From positions 1-18,312 of the forward strand of contig CACZNR010000092.1 in the NCBI GenBank assembly GCA_902782475.1: 18,312 nucleotides of DNA. Direction: 5' to 3'. The stretch is from an uncultured Eubacteriales bacterium (GTDB lineage: Bacteria; Bacillota; Clostridia; Christensenellales; Christensenellaceae). The notes beneath the pieces were generated by a model. The model did not search any database and had not been told where the DNA came from. It worked only from the letters and a program-made list of their open reading frames with translations. Position numbers and translations under genes: made by a program. Positions 1-8,890 of the stretch are shown here, piece after piece (the first letter of the stretch is position 1; each line of letters opens with the position of its first letter).

Positions 1-91
1 GATGATTTTTGACAACTTTATTTTAACGAGTTGATCCCTGATTGTCTCTTATTTTTTTATTAGACCCCAATTAAAAGTATAGAACCATAAA

Positions 92-118
92 AAAAGGAAA
101 CTATTAGCGTTTCCTTTT
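92..118 (-). terminator. Rho-independent terminator of the acyl-CoA ligase gene
   Basis: Read on the minus strand, an 8-bp perfect stem (AAGGAAAC / GTTTCCTT) with a 7-nt loop is followed by a run of T. It lies about 25 bp past the stop codon of the ligase gene. The A and T runs flanking the stem can extend the pairing. The remaining 1-91 bases show no gene that I can support. Confidence 0.85.
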
Positions 119-140
119 CTTACAAAATCAATTGCCTAAA

Positions 141-2432
141 TCACAGCTTTGATCTTATTATCTTACCACTGGTGGTCTTTGGAAGTGATTCCCTGAATTC
201 AACTATCCTTGGATACTTATAAGGAGCGGTATGCGTCTTTACATAGTTCTGGATCTCTTCCTTGAGTTCCTCTGTTCCTTCCTTACCTTTGACAAGCACT
301 ATGCTGGCTTTAACCACCTGTCCCCTTATCTCATCTGGTGCTGCAGACACTCCGCACTCCAGAACATATGGCAGTTCCATGATGACATTCTCGATCTCAA
401 ATGGCCCTATCCTGTATCCTGAAGATTTGATTACGTCATCTGCTCTTCCCACATACCAGTAGAATCCATCCTCGTCCTTCCATGCAAGATCCCCTGTATG
501 ATAGAACCCATCCTTCCAGGTCTCTGCTGTGATCTCAGGACTGTTGTAATACTCATATGCAAGCCCGCACGGTATTCCATTCTTGATATTGATGCAGATC
601 TCTCCCGTATCTCCACGCTGCACTTCCTGACCATCACTGGTCAGAAGATGTACATCATATAACGGAACAGGTTTTCCCATTGATCCTACCTTATGTGAAT
701 CTCCTATAAGGTTTCCGATGATCACTGTTGATTCTGACTGTCCAAATCCTTCCATGATCCTTATTCCTGTAGACTTTTCAAACTGCCTGTATACTTCAGG
801 ATTCATAGCTTCTCCTGCTATGCTCGCATGTTTTATTGAAGACAGATCGTACTTATCAAGATCATGTTTGATAAGCATCCTGTACATCGTTGGCGGTGCA
901 CAGAAAGTGGTTATCTTGTATTTTGCAAACAGTGGCAGTATCTTATCCGCATTGAATCTGTCGAAATCATATACAAATACAGCTCCCTCACAAAGCCACT
1001 GGCCATAAAGTTTACCCCACATTGCCTTGGCCCACCCAGTATCCGAGATTGTGAGGTGAAGCCCCTCGGGATCCACCTGGTGCCAGTATTTTGCTGTGAT
1101 AAAATGCCCCAGAGGGTATTTATAGTTATGAGCAGCGATCTTCGGATATCCTGAAGTTCCGGATGTAAAGAACATGACCATTGGATCACTTCCACACGGT
1201 GAACTTTCTATCCTTCTGTATCTTCTGGAGAAAAGGCCATATTCTTCATTGAAATCATGCCAGCCTTCCCTCTTTCCGTTTACCATTATCTTTGTAAGTT
1301 CGACTCCGGCTTCCTTTTCTCCTATCTCGAACTGATGTGCAACATCTCCGTCTGCTGTACACACGATAGCTTTTACTCCTGCTGCTTTTATCCTGTAACT
1401 GAAATCATGTGACAGAAGCTGATTTGATGCAGGGATCGCAACTGCCCCGATCTTGTGCAATGCAAGCACTGAGAACCAGAACTGATAGTGTCTCTTCAGT
1501 ACCAGCAATACCTTGTCCCCTCTCTTTATGCCAAGAGAAGTAAAGTAATTTGCTGCCTGGGAAGATCCATCCTTTATGTCCTTAAAAGTGAATTCCTTCT
1601 CTTCTCCTGCTTCAGAAACATAGAGGAGCGCCAGCTTGTCAGGTTTATTCCTACCAAGCTCATCTACGACATCAAATGCAAAATTAAATTTTTCCTGGTT
1701 CCTGAACTTGATATCTTCCAGTTTTCCATTCTCATCCTCTCTTGTGGAAATGAAGTTTTCATATATCCTGGATACGGTATCAGGTTTTCTTTCTCTTGTC
1801 TCAGGCAATATGGCTTTCTGTGCAACAGCATTCTCCTGGAGCTGATCGTGAAGCACTACTGCATAGAAGATACAGTCCTCTCCTCCTGCAGCCACCATTC
1901 CGTGGGGTATACCACTGTCATAATAAATGGAATCGCCTTCATACAGTATCTCTGTATGATCTCCGACCTGAACTTTCAGGGATCCTCTTATGACAAGGTC
2001 AAATTCCTGCCCTACATGGGTGGTGAGCTCTATAGGGGAATTGAACGCTTCATCAGAGTACTTGTTTATTACATATAGAGGATCTGCTATACGATTCTTG
2101 AATCCTGCAGCCATATTGTAATAGATCATCTCATGCGCCTGCTCGATCTTCTGTCCTTCACCGAATCTTGTAAGTGTATATGTCGAGAGCTTAGGGCTCT
2201 CACCTTCGATGATATCCGTGACGTCAACACCGAATGCGCTTGCACATCTGTAAAGGAATGCAAAGTTAAGATCGCTCTTACCTTCTTCACAGAGAAGGTA
2301 CTCTTCCGTAGTTGTCCCTGTTTTCTGTGCCATCTCCTCAGGTGTGAAACGGGAGATCTCTCTCAGATCCCTGATCCTTCCGGCCATTTCCAGGATCTTG
2401 TACTGAAGTCCTGACAATTTCGTTACGTCCAT
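141..2432 (-). CDS. XRE HTH-cupin-acyl-CoA synthetase fusion (AMP-forming)
   Basis: This 763-residue protein combines a regulator-like N-terminus with a full ANL-superfamily acyl-CoA synthetase. Residues about 16-76 form an XRE-type helix-turn-helix and about 115-195 a cupin barrel. From about 225 on it is an AMP-binding enzyme: P-loop FFTSGTSGYPK (421-431), EGFGQSE (561-567), YHTGD (644-648), GRADDVIKSSGYRIGPFEIE (662-681) and a C-terminal PKTTSGKI (751-758) with the catalytic Lys757. It should turn a carboxylic acid, ATP and CoA into acyl-CoA in the cytoplasm. The overall look is acetyl/medium-chain (MACS-like) synthetase, but the substrate cannot be read from sequence. The start is the ATG behind a strong AGGAGG about 7 nt upstream. 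HTH-cupin pairs are normally separate repressors, so the N-terminus may bind DNA, sense a ligand, or be a relic. The gene stands alone behind a T-box leader and ends at a terminator. Confidence 0.9.
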   Translation of the reverse strand: MDVTKLSGLQYKILEMAGRIRDLREISRFTPEEMAQKTGTTTEEYLLCEEGKSDLNFAFLYRCASAFGVDVTDIIEGESPKLSTYTLTRFGEGQKIEQAHEMIYYNMAAGFKNRIADPLYVINKYSDEAFNSPIELTTHVGQEFDLVIRGSLKVQVGDHTEILYEGDSIYYDSGIPHGMVAAGGEDCIFYAVVLHDQLQENAVAQKAILPETRERKPDTVSRIYENFISTREDENGKLEDIKFRNQEKFNFAFDVVDELGRNKPDKLALLYVSEAGEEKEFTFKDIKDGSSQAANYFTSLGIKRGDKVLLVLKRHYQFWFSVLALHKIGAVAIPASNQLLSHDFSYRIKAAGVKAIVCTADGDVAHQFEIGEKEAGVELTKIMVNGKREGWHDFNEEYGLFSRRYRRIESSPCGSDPMVMFFTSGTSGYPKIAAHNYKYPLGHFITAKYWHQVDPEGLHLTISDTGWAKAMWGKLYGQWLCEGAVFVYDFDRFNADKILPLFAKYKITTFCAPPTMYRMLIKHDLDKYDLSSIKHASIAGEAMNPEVYRQFEKSTGIRIMEGFGQSESTVIIGNLIGDSHKVGSMGKPVPLYDVHLLTSDGQEVQRGDTGEICINIKNGIPCGLAYEYYNSPEITAETWKDGFYHTGDLAWKDEDGFYWYVGRADDVIKSSGYRIGPFEIENVIMELPYVLECGVSAAPDEIRGQVVKASIVLVKGKEGTEELKEEIQNYVKTHTAPYKYPRIVEFRESLPKTTSGKIIRSKL

Positions 2433-2442
2433 TACTTATCCT

Positions 2443-2717
2443 CCTAAAATAAAAAATATCCGTCTCATACATGAGACGGATACTGATCCGCGTTACCACT
2501 CAAATTGCATATTTCTCACGAACATATGCCCCTCTTCAAGTCCTAACAGACTCTAAGCACTTTCGCAGCTATCGCGTAAGGGTTCTACTTGCATAATGCT
2601 TTCTTCCCTTTGGCTCAGAAGCTACAGATCCCATCTTTTCATACCGGTTTACACCAGCCACCGGTTCTCTCTGATGTCCTGATAAGATCCCTCTTCATCA
2701 CAGCCGTCTATTCGGTT
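2443..2717 (-). ncRNA. T-box riboswitch leader upstream of the acyl-CoA ligase
   Basis: On the minus strand the T-box core TTGAGTGGTAACGCGG occupies 2503-2488. Stem I starts near 2700: K-turn GATGA, a distal arm ACCGGT/ACCGGT with loop containing TGGTG, and a closing GGCT/AGCC pairing ending in CTTCTGAGCC. A stem II-like AAGTAG element and a stem III hairpin (GCATAT/ATATGC) follow. The antiterminator pairs TGAG with CTCA and GCGGAT with ATCCGT around the UGGU bulge. It excludes the terminator at 2458-2481. Known T-boxes bind uncharged tRNA and allow read-through into the downstream gene. The UGGU bulge expects a tRNA with discriminator A. The most exposed specifier triplet by hand folding is GUA (valine), with CUG as a weaker option. 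Confidence 0.9.
2447..2481 (-). terminator. Regulatory terminator hairpin of the T-box
   Basis: Minus-strand stem ATCCGTCTCA / TGAGACGGAT (10 bp, 4-nt loop, 2458-2481) is followed by ATTTTTTATTTT just before the AGGAGG of the ligase gene. The 5' half of the stem is also the 3' half of the T-box antiterminator, so the two structures are mutually exclusive. Confidence 0.92.
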
Positions 2718-2723
2718 TTTCAA

Positions 2724-2753
2724 ATGTTACCATACATTACAAAAAACTGTCAA
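2724..2753 (-). promoter_or_regulatory. Sigma-A promoter for the T-box leader
   Basis: Perfect -35 TTGACA at 2753-2748, 18-bp spacer, -10 TAACAT at 2729-2724 (4 of 6 matches). Predicted transcription start is near 2717, just ahead of stem I of the T-box. Confidence 0.7.
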
Positions 2754-2810
2754 TATCAGATTTTGAATATTTGTACAGAAACCATTGCCATATTATCTTA
2801 TTTATATACA

Positions 2811-2833
2811 TAAAAAGACTCCCTTGAGGAGCC
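2811..2833 (-). terminator. Terminator of the glnS-gltX-yfcE unit
   Basis: Minus-strand stem GGCTCC / GGGAGTC with loop TCAA followed by TTTTTATG, 20 bp past the yfcE stop codon. It separates this unit from the T-box promoter. Confidence 0.85.
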
Positions 2834-2852
2834 TTTGATCGCTGTACCTTTG

Positions 2853-3395
2853 TCAGATTGTCATCTGATCGATGATCTGACCCTCTATGGACTTTATGTA
2901 GAATGTTCCATCCTCATAGATCATATATGAGTGGGTGTCATCATCCTTTGGAAGTGACAGGGAGCCGGGATTGATAAAGAGATACTCACCCATGTCCTTC
3001 ATGACCTTTTCATGTGTATGTCCATGTATGAGCACATCGCCCTTTTTGAGCTTTGGCAATACCTCCCTGTTATATATATGACCGTGTGTGATAAATATCA
3101 TCCTTCCGTTGAGATACATTATCATGTAATCAGCCATTATCGGAAAATCCAGTACCATCTGATCCACTTCACTGTCACAGTTTCCCCTGACACACAGTAT
3201 CTCACTGCTTATCTGATTGAGGAGCTCATATACCTTCTTCGGTTCATAACCATATGGAAGATCATTTCTTGGTCCATGATAGAGTATGTCTCCAAGAAGT
3301 ATCAGCTTTTCTGCCTTTTCATCCCCATATATGTCGATCAGTTTCTGTGTGTAATATGCTGAGCCGTGTATATCACTGGCAAACATCAGTTTCAT
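2853..3395 (-). CDS. yfcE: YfcE-family metallophosphodiesterase
   Basis: This 180-residue calcineurin-like phosphoesterase carries all the metal-binding motifs: DIHG (Asp8, His10), GD (Asp36) with YHG just after, GNCD (Asn72), THGH (His104, His106) and HGHTH (124-128). Its length matches E. coli YfcE (about 184 residues), a dimetal phosphodiesterase active on model substrates whose natural substrate is unknown. It is expected in the cytoplasm. Its ATG overlaps the gltX stop as ATGA, so translation is coupled to the tRNA synthetases. That placement says it is co-expressed with them but does not reveal its substrate. The symbol is by family resemblance. Confidence 0.88.
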   Translation of the reverse strand: MKLMFASDIHGSAYYTQKLIDIYGDEKAEKLILLGDILYHGPRNDLPYGYEPKKVYELLNQISSEILCVRGNCDSEVDQMVLDFPIMADYMIMYLNGRMIFITHGHIYNREVLPKLKKGDVLIHGHTHEKVMKDMGEYLFINPGSLSLPKDDDTHSYMIYEDGTFYIKSIEGQIIDQMTI

Positions 3396-4843
3396 AGGCT
3401 TTTCTCCAGTTTTTCGATAGCACAGTCAAGCCTTGATAGTGTCTCTGTCTTTCCAAGGATCTCTGCTATCTCAGTAGCTCCGCCTGGTGTTACTTCAGTA
3501 CCGGTTATAGCTATCCTTACAGGCCACAGCACTCTTCCGTTTTTCACTTCATTTTTCTGGGCTACTGCAAGAAGTGCCTGATACAGGGAATCATTCGTGA
3601 AATCTCCGACCTTTTCCAGTTCAGCCCTTGCCTCCTTAAGGAGATCAAGAGAGTTCTCCGGCGTTGTTTTCATCTTCTTGTTGAAATAGAGGTCTGTGGA
3701 ATACTCAGGTACTTCATTAAAGAACGAGACCTTCTCCTCTATCTGATTAAGTGTCTCAAGCCTTGGCTGGATTATCCTTGCCAGTTTTTCCCTGTCTACG
3801 TCCCTTGTGAGAGCCTTATCAAAATGTGGTGCAGCCTTTTCAAGGAATTCTTCAGGGCTTAATTTCCTAATGTATTCACCGTTCATCCATGTGAGCTTCT
3901 CTATATCAAAGATGGCAGGTGATCTGCTGAGTCCTTCGAGTGAGAATGCCTCGGCGAGTTCCTTAAGTGAATATATCTCCTGTTCTCCACCGCCATTCCA
4001 TCCAAGAAGTGCAATGTAGTTTACTATTGCCTCTTTCAGATATCCCTTTGCAATAAGATCTTCGTAGGAAGCATCTCCGTTCCTCTTTGACAGCTTGGCT
4101 GTTTTATCTTTCATTACAGGTGGCAGATGAACATATTTTGGTCTCTCCCAGCCGAGTGCATCATAGAGCAGGTTGTATTTCGGAGTGGATGAAAGGTACT
4201 CTATTCCTCTTATTACATGGGTTATCTCCATGAGGTGGTCATCTATGACATTTGCAAGATTGTAAGTAGGCCATCCATCAGATTTAAGAAGTATATTGTC
4301 CTCCATGTCGCTCATGGGAACAGAGATATGTCCATATACCATATCATCGTAGGAAGATTCCCCTTCAAGAGGGATGTTCTGCCTGATGACATACTCTTCT
4401 CCGGCATCAAGTCTTCTCTGTACCTCTTCCTTTGAAAGTGACAGGCAGTGCTTGTCATACTTGAAGACCTTTCCTTCCTTCTGTGCCTCTTCTCTTAAAG
4501 TATCAAGTCTTTCCTTTGTACAGAAGCAGTAATATGCAGCTCCCTTATCCACCAGGGCTTTTGCATATTTCCCATATATCTCTTTTCTCTCGCTCTGAAC
4601 ATAAGGACCATAATCTCCACCGACATCAGGACCTTCGTCATAATCAAGACCTGTATCCCTTAGTGTTTTGAATATGACATCACTGGCTGCTTCCACCAGT
4701 CTGTTTCTGTCCGTATCTTCTATCCTCAGAAGGAACTGTCCGTTGTTATGTCTTGCAAAGAGCCAGGCATAAAGGGCTGTCCTTAAATTACCGATATGCA
4801 TATATCCTGTCGGACTTGGTGCAAAACGTGTTCTTACTCTCAT
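3392..4843 (-). CDS. gltX: Glutamyl-tRNA synthetase
   Basis: Class Ib synthetase of 483 residues that charges tRNA-Glu with glutamate. The N-terminus has [13 protein letters not shown] (HIGH-type signature, His16-Asn19) and the second ATP motif is KLSKR (250-254). Between them are [15 protein letters not shown] (209-223) and a probable zinc site built from Cys106, Cys108, Tyr129 and Cys133 (CFC ... YDKHC). The C-terminal helical anticodon-binding domain is complete, and the length is normal for bacteria. ATGA overlaps couple it to glnS upstream and yfcE downstream. Because a separate GlnRS is present, this enzyme may be discriminating (charging only tRNA-Glu). The sequence alone does not prove that. 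Confidence 0.96.
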   Translation of the reverse strand: MRVRTRFAPSPTGYMHIGNLRTALYAWLFARHNNGQFLLRIEDTDRNRLVEAASDVIFKTLRDTGLDYDEGPDVGGDYGPYVQSERKEIYGKYAKALVDKGAAYYCFCTKERLDTLREEAQKEGKVFKYDKHCLSLSKEEVQRRLDAGEEYVIRQNIPLEGESSYDDMVYGHISVPMSDMEDNILLKSDGWPTYNLANVIDDHLMEITHVIRGIEYLSSTPKYNLLYDALGWERPKYVHLPPVMKDKTAKLSKRNGDASYEDLIAKGYLKEAIVNYIALLGWNGGGEQEIYSLKELAEAFSLEGLSRSPAIFDIEKLTWMNGEYIRKLSPEEFLEKAAPHFDKALTRDVDREKLARIIQPRLETLNQIEEKVSFFNEVPEYSTDLYFNKKMKTTPENSLDLLKEARAELEKVGDFTNDSLYQALLAVAQKNEVKNGRVLWPVRIAITGTEVTPGGATEIAEILGKTETLSRLDCAIEKLEKSL

Positions 4844-6537
4844 TTATTTACCTTCCCCACTTCTTTTTTGAATGTGTCCCTGAGACCTGTTGTCTCATTG
4901 AGGACGATATTGTCAGGAGCAAAGTCCTTGTTGTCAGTACAGTAATATCCTTTTCTTAGGAGCTGGAACTTATCTCCCTTTGATGCGCTGAGTATCTCTC
5001 TCTCGATAAAGCCGTGTTTTACTTCCTTGGAATCAGATGAAAGCCTTTCTATGAAATCGCCTTCCTTTTCATCATCCATAAGAGGTCCGTATATCCTGTA
5101 TTCAGCAGGAAGGGCTGTCTTGGCATCGACCCAGTGTATAGTGCCCTTGACTTTTCTTCCGGCATTGACGTCCCCGGTCTTTGAAAGAGGATCATGTGAA
5201 CAGATGATGGTCTTTATCTCACCATTATCATCCTTTTCCACTCTCTCACATTTTATGATATAGGCATTCTTGAGTCTTACTTCTCCACCGACATAGAGTC
5301 TGAAATACTTGCTGTTAGGCCTTACTTCCATGAAGTCTTCCTTTTCGATATACAGCTCTCTTGAGAAACTGACTTCGTGCTTCTCCTCGCTTCCAGGAAG
5401 GTCTTCCGCATAAAGTGTCTCTGTCTTTCCTTCCGGATAGTCCTCGATCACCAGCTTTACAGGATCCACAACACCCATCAGTCTCTTGGCATGGGCATTC
5501 AGGTCTTCCCTTACACAATGCTCAAGCATGGAGAAGTCGATGACTGAATCCGCTTTTGCAACACCAGCCCTTGAGAGGAAATCCTTTATTGCTGTAGGGG
5601 TGTAGCCTCTTCTTCTCATTCCGCACAGGGTCGGCATCCTTGGGTCATCCCATCCATCCACATAGCCCTGCTCCACAAGAGCTCTCAGATATCTTTTGCT
5701 CATTATGGTATCTGTGATATTCATCCTGGCAAATTCGATCTGCCTTGGCTTGTGTTCAAATTCACACTGTTCGACTACCCAGTTATACAAGGGTCTATGA
5801 GCCTCATACTCCAGTGAGCACAGTGAATGTGTTATACCTTCAATAGCATCCTGTATAGGATGTGCAAAGTCATACATTGGATATATGCACCACTTGTCTC
5901 CTGTCTGATGATGCTTTAAGTGCAGGATCCTGTACAGTGCAGGATCTCTCATATTCATGTTAGGAGAACTCATGTCTATCTTTGCCCTTAAGGTCTTTGC
6001 TCCGTCCTCGAATTCCCCGTTCTTCATCCTTTCAAAGAGGTCAAGATTCTCTTCCACTGACCTGTCTCTGTAAGGACTGTTCTTTCCCGGTTCGGTAAGC
6101 GTTCCCCTGTATTCTCTCATCTCATCCTTGGTGAGATCGTCTACGTAGGCTACACCTTTCTTTATGAGCTTTACAGCCAGTTCATAGCATTGATCAAAAT
6201 ATGATGAACCATAGCACAGCTTGTCCCAGTCATATCCCAGCCAATGAATGTCTTCCATTATGGCGTCAACAAACTCCTCGTCTTCCTTTGCTGGGTTCGT
6301 GTCATCAAATCTCAGATTGCATTTTCCGCCGTATTTTTCTGCAGTGGAAAAGTCGATCCACAGTGCCTTTGCATGACCGATATGAAGATATCCGTTTGGT
6401 TCCGGAGGGAACCTGGTCTTTACATAAGTATATTTACCTTCCTTAAGGTCTTCGTCTATGAATTCCTGTATGAAGTTCTCTGCTTTTGAAACAGTTTCAT
6501 TCTCATTAGCTTCATTATTGACTAAAATCTCGCTCAT
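4840..6537 (-). CDS. glnS: Glutaminyl-tRNA synthetase
   Basis: Class Ib synthetase of 565 residues charging tRNA-Gln directly with glutamine. It shows [17 protein letters not shown] with HIGH at 52-55, RFDDTNP at 76-82, the GlnRS-type [26 protein letters not shown] region (218-243) and the second ATP motif IMSKR (278-282). After residue about 345 comes the two-barrel anticodon-binding domain, which distinguishes GlnRS from bacterial GluRS. Residues 1-35 are a short acidic extension. Many Bacillota lack GlnRS and use GatCAB transamidation, so its presence is a useful lineage marker. It starts the glnS-gltX-yfcE unit and has its own promoter in the 53-bp gap after the MFS gene. GGAG lies 10 nt before the ATG. 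Confidence 0.96.
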   Translation of the reverse strand: MSEILVNNEANENETVSKAENFIQEFIDEDLKEGKYTYVKTRFPPEPNGYLHIGHAKALWIDFSTAEKYGGKCNLRFDDTNPAKEDEEFVDAIMEDIHWLGYDWDKLCYGSSYFDQCYELAVKLIKKGVAYVDDLTKDEMREYRGTLTEPGKNSPYRDRSVEENLDLFERMKNGEFEDGAKTLRAKIDMSSPNMNMRDPALYRILHLKHHQTGDKWCIYPMYDFAHPIQDAIEGITHSLCSLEYEAHRPLYNWVVEQCEFEHKPRQIEFARMNITDTIMSKRYLRALVEQGYVDGWDDPRMPTLCGMRRRGYTPTAIKDFLSRAGVAKADSVIDFSMLEHCVREDLNAHAKRLMGVVDPVKLVIEDYPEGKTETLYAEDLPGSEEKHEVSFSRELYIEKEDFMEVRPNSKYFRLYVGGEVRLKNAYIIKCERVEKDDNGEIKTIICSHDPLSKTGDVNAGRKVKGTIHWVDAKTALPAEYRIYGPLMDDEKEGDFIERLSSDSKEVKHGFIEREILSASKGDKFQLLRKGYYCTDNKDFAPDNIVLNETTGLRDTFKKEVGKVNK

Positions 6538-6568
6538 ATAAATCTTTCTCCGTCCTGATATATGGTTT

Positions 6569-6577
6569 ATTATAGCA
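6569..6577 (-). promoter_or_regulatory. Extended -10 promoter for glnS-gltX-yfcE
   Basis: TGCTATAAT on the minus strand: perfect -10 hexamer at 6574-6569 with the TGn extension. The -35 region is poor (CTGAAT at 18 bp), as is common for extended -10 promoters. The predicted start leaves a leader of about 25 nt before glnS. Confidence 0.7.
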
Positions 6578-6590
6578 TTTTATCCTTTAA

Positions 6591-7742
6591 TTATTCAGCC
6601 TTTATCCCCTTTTTTAAGGATATCTTAAGTATAATCATGACTATTGCCCCTATGGCTGCAGCAAGACATGGCACAAGATATGACCATGCTATCCCTGAAA
6701 TGTCGGATACAGTTCCCATGAGCGGTCCCACTATGATCCCTCCGATGCCACCTCCAAGCATAATAAGAGTTGATGCACGCCCGGGGTTGTCCGGATAGAG
6801 CTCAATGCCATAGCTCATAAGCGTAGGCCAGACTGGTCCTGTCAGGAGCCCGAACAGAGCACACCAGACAAGTGATGATATCTTTCCGGGAAACAGTATC
6901 ATAAGAAGTGATGAACAGGCAGAAAGTCCAGAGCAGATCATGATAACGCTTCCCTTGTTCCATTTGAATCCGGTGGATATGAGTTTGCTTATGACCATCG
7001 CAAAACCCACAAGAGATATCGATATCCCCGCTCCATAGCTGTCATTGAACAGCGAAGTGAAATATGATGAACAGTAATTCATGAATCCGACCTCTATCAT
7101 GTTATACAGAAGTGCATATCCTATAAGCAGGACAAGCGAAATGCCAAAACGGAACTTTTTCTTATCCTTTGCCTGCCTAAGTTCTTCTGTACTACCGGTC
7201 CTTGAGAACAAAAGTATCACCCCTATGACCAGTGACAGTACAGATACAAAATAATAAAGACCTCTCCAGTTCATTCCGGCTGTAACGAGAACAGAAAGAG
7301 CAAGAGGAGATACTACATTCCCAAGACTGTAGAAGACCTCACTGAGGCTTGAAAACTGACGGCTCTTTTCAGGCATCATTTCCGTAAGGAGCACAAGGAT
7401 CATGGCAGGAGATACAGACGCACCTACTGCTATTACAAAGATCCCGAGGACCAGTGAGATCACAGAATGGATCAGTATTATAAAAAGGCTCCCTGCAGCA
7501 TAGAAAAGTGCACATATTGCAGAAAGTATCTTCTTCGAATATCTGTCAAGTACGTTACCAAAAAACAGTGGTACAGCAAACATGGGAATAAACTGTATAC
7601 TTGAGATGAGACCGATCTCGGATCCGGACATTTCATATTCTTCAGCTATATAAATCGTAAGATACTGGAATCCGGCTATCTGAAGCCCTATAAGCAGCAT
7701 AAATATAAAACACACAGATATCATCAGAGATTTTTTCGTCAT
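6591..7742 (-). CDS. MFS transporter, substrate unknown
   Basis: This 383-residue polytopic membrane protein has about 12 hydrophobic segments and the MFS motif A variant GNVLDRYSKK (62-71) after the second helix. The loop between helices 6 and 7 (about 181-199) is short and charged. A FGLLTGPVWP signature (297-306) in the C-terminal half recurs in the MFS-DivIVA fusion encoded at 8891, so the two are probably distant paralogues. I cannot assign a substrate. AAAAGGA 9 nt before the ATG supports the start. The gene lies 53 bp upstream of glnS in the same direction, but glnS has its own promoter, so co-transcription is uncertain. I found no convincing promoter in front of it; the AT-rich 7743-7800 stretch holds only a TATATA-type -10 candidate. 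Confidence 0.85.
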   Translation of the reverse strand: MTKKSLMISVCFIFMLLIGLQIAGFQYLTIYIAEEYEMSGSEIGLISSIQFIPMFAVPLFFGNVLDRYSKKILSAICALFYAAGSLFIILIHSVISLVLGIFVIAVGASVSPAMILVLLTEMMPEKSRQFSSLSEVFYSLGNVVSPLALSVLVTAGMNWRGLYYFVSVLSLVIGVILLFSRTGSTEELRQAKDKKKFRFGISLVLLIGYALLYNMIEVGFMNYCSSYFTSLFNDSYGAGISISLVGFAMVISKLISTGFKWNKGSVIMICSGLSACSSLLMILFPGKISSLVWCALFGLLTGPVWPTLMSYGIELYPDNPGRASTLIMLGGGIGGIIVGPLMGTVSDISGIAWSYLVPCLAAAIGAIVMIILKISLKKGIKAE

Positions 7743-7860
7743 TTGCCTTTATCCTTTTTTTCTTTTTACTCTTATATATTAAACTTTGTTCACTTGTTAT
7801 AAGCGATTCATGTCTTTTCCTGCCTGTTACTCTCATACAACTCATTATTTATTGAGACTT

Positions 7861-7889
7861 TTGACGATACCGGGTATAAGAAATATAAT
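7861..7889 (+). promoter_or_regulatory. Sigma-A promoter of the PAP2 phosphatase gene
   Basis: -35 TTGACG (7861-7866), exactly 17 bp spacer, -10 TATAAT (7884-7889). Transcription should start near 7896, about 30 nt before the proposed ATG. Confidence 0.85.
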
Positions 7890-7925
7890 TTGTATAACTA
7901 CTTTGGAAGAAGGAGTTTTAATATA

Positions 7926-8789
7926 ATGACCCGGATTAAAAAGAATTATTATCTCTTTTCCGCTTTTATGATTGCTTTTGGCATTATCGGTATCTTGATA
8001 GGATCTTTCTATGATCTTCAGATCTCTAGGACAATATATGTGAAAAACGAGATCTTCTCTTCACTGATCGAAGCAGTATGTTTCTTTCCGATATACATGC
8101 CTGCTATTCTCCTTTTCATTCTGCTGACAGAAAAAACAAACAAATTATTCCTTAAGGCAATATTTACTGTCATTCCAATAATCGGACATGTGATCATGCT
8201 TTATGTAGGATTGCATTATCTGGAAAAGAGGGAGATGATCATTGTCCCTTCCTATCTTTCCATTCCCGCACTGACATTCCTGAGCGTGGCAGTTTTTCTT
8301 TATGTGACCAGGCTGCTGAAAAATGCATCTGAAGAGACACTGAAAAAGCTGATGTATTTTTCCATCATTGGCAGCATATATTTATTATGGGAATTGCTGT
8401 TTGCCCAGAGTCTGAAGTTTTTAGCCGGCAGACCAAGATTTGAGGAAATACTTAACAACTCCTCCCTGTATTTTGCTGACTGGTATAATTTTACGAGGCA
8501 AGGCGGCTCCTCTTTTCCTTCAGGGCATACAGCCCAGAGCTGCGCAATATTTCTTATCCTGTTTCTTCCGCTGCTGTTCAGGAAGTACGAAAAGAAAACT
8601 CCTGTCTTTATGTTCAGTTCGGCTTTATATGTCATCGTCACGGCCTTATCAAGGATCATCCTTGGCAAACACTTCCTGAGCGATGTGTCATTCTCTCTTT
8701 TCTTTATGGGTTGTGGACTCTTTCTTCTTTTCAGATATCATTTCCGTCATTCAGAAAAAGGATCTGATATGTGCATTACTGTTGAATAA
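7926..8789 (+). CDS. PAP2-family membrane phosphatase
   Basis: This 287-residue integral membrane protein has the three-part lipid phosphatase signature. The parts are K-x4-RP (Lys164, Arg169, Pro170), PSGH (198-201) with catalytic His201, and SR-x5-H-x3-D (Ser242, Arg243, His249, Asp253). About six or seven hydrophobic helices surround it, and the active site should face outward. Likely substrates are lipid pyrophosphates or phosphates such as undecaprenyl pyrophosphate or phosphatidylglycerol phosphate; the sequence does not decide. The ATG at 7926 is chosen because GAAGGAG lies 10 nt upstream. The frame extends to a TTG at 7890, but that codon would be upstream of the predicted transcription start. 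It is monocistronic and converges on the MFS-DivIVA operon. Confidence 0.88.
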   Translation: MTRIKKNYYLFSAFMIAFGIIGILIGSFYDLQISRTIYVKNEIFSSLIEAVCFFPIYMPAILLFILLTEKTNKLFLKAIFTVIPIIGHVIMLYVGLHYLEKREMIIVPSYLSIPALTFLSVAVFLYVTRLLKNASEETLKKLMYFSIIGSIYLLWELLFAQSLKFLAGRPRFEEILNNSSLYFADWYNFTRQGGSSFPSGHTAQSCAIFLILFLPLLFRKYEKKTPVFMFSSALYVIVTALSRIILGKHFLSDVSFSLFFMGCGLFLLFRYHFRHSEKGSDMCITVE

Positions 8790-8842
8790 GCAGATCTCTG
8801 CATTCTGTAGTTTTATTATTTCAGTTGGTCTCATATATGAAA

Positions 8843-8870
8843 AGTCCGGAACAGATAAGCTGTCCGGACT
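8843..8870. terminator. Probable bidirectional terminator between convergent genes
   Basis: AGTCCGGA (8843-8850) pairs with TCCGGACT (8863-8870), with further pairing of CAG/CTG inside the loop. The T runs on both sides are short (TTTTC on the minus side, GTTCTT on the plus side). It sits between the ends of the PAP2 gene and the MFS-DivIVA gene. Confidence 0.65.
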
Positions 8871-8890
8871 GTTCTTGGTTCCAAATGGTG

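Noticed and set aside
9..34. Plus-strand TTGACA near the window start
   Set aside because: No -10 hexamer at 16-18 bp and no plus-strand gene follows.
1488..2078. 196-codon open frame on the plus strand
   Set aside because: It lies wholly inside the acyl-CoA ligase gene on the opposite strand, has no ribosome site and no recognisable domain.
2608..2700. Serine (UCU) or cysteine (UGU) specifier in the T-box
   Set aside because: Both registers place the triplet in a helix and need a discriminator other than A, while the antiterminator bulge is UGGU.
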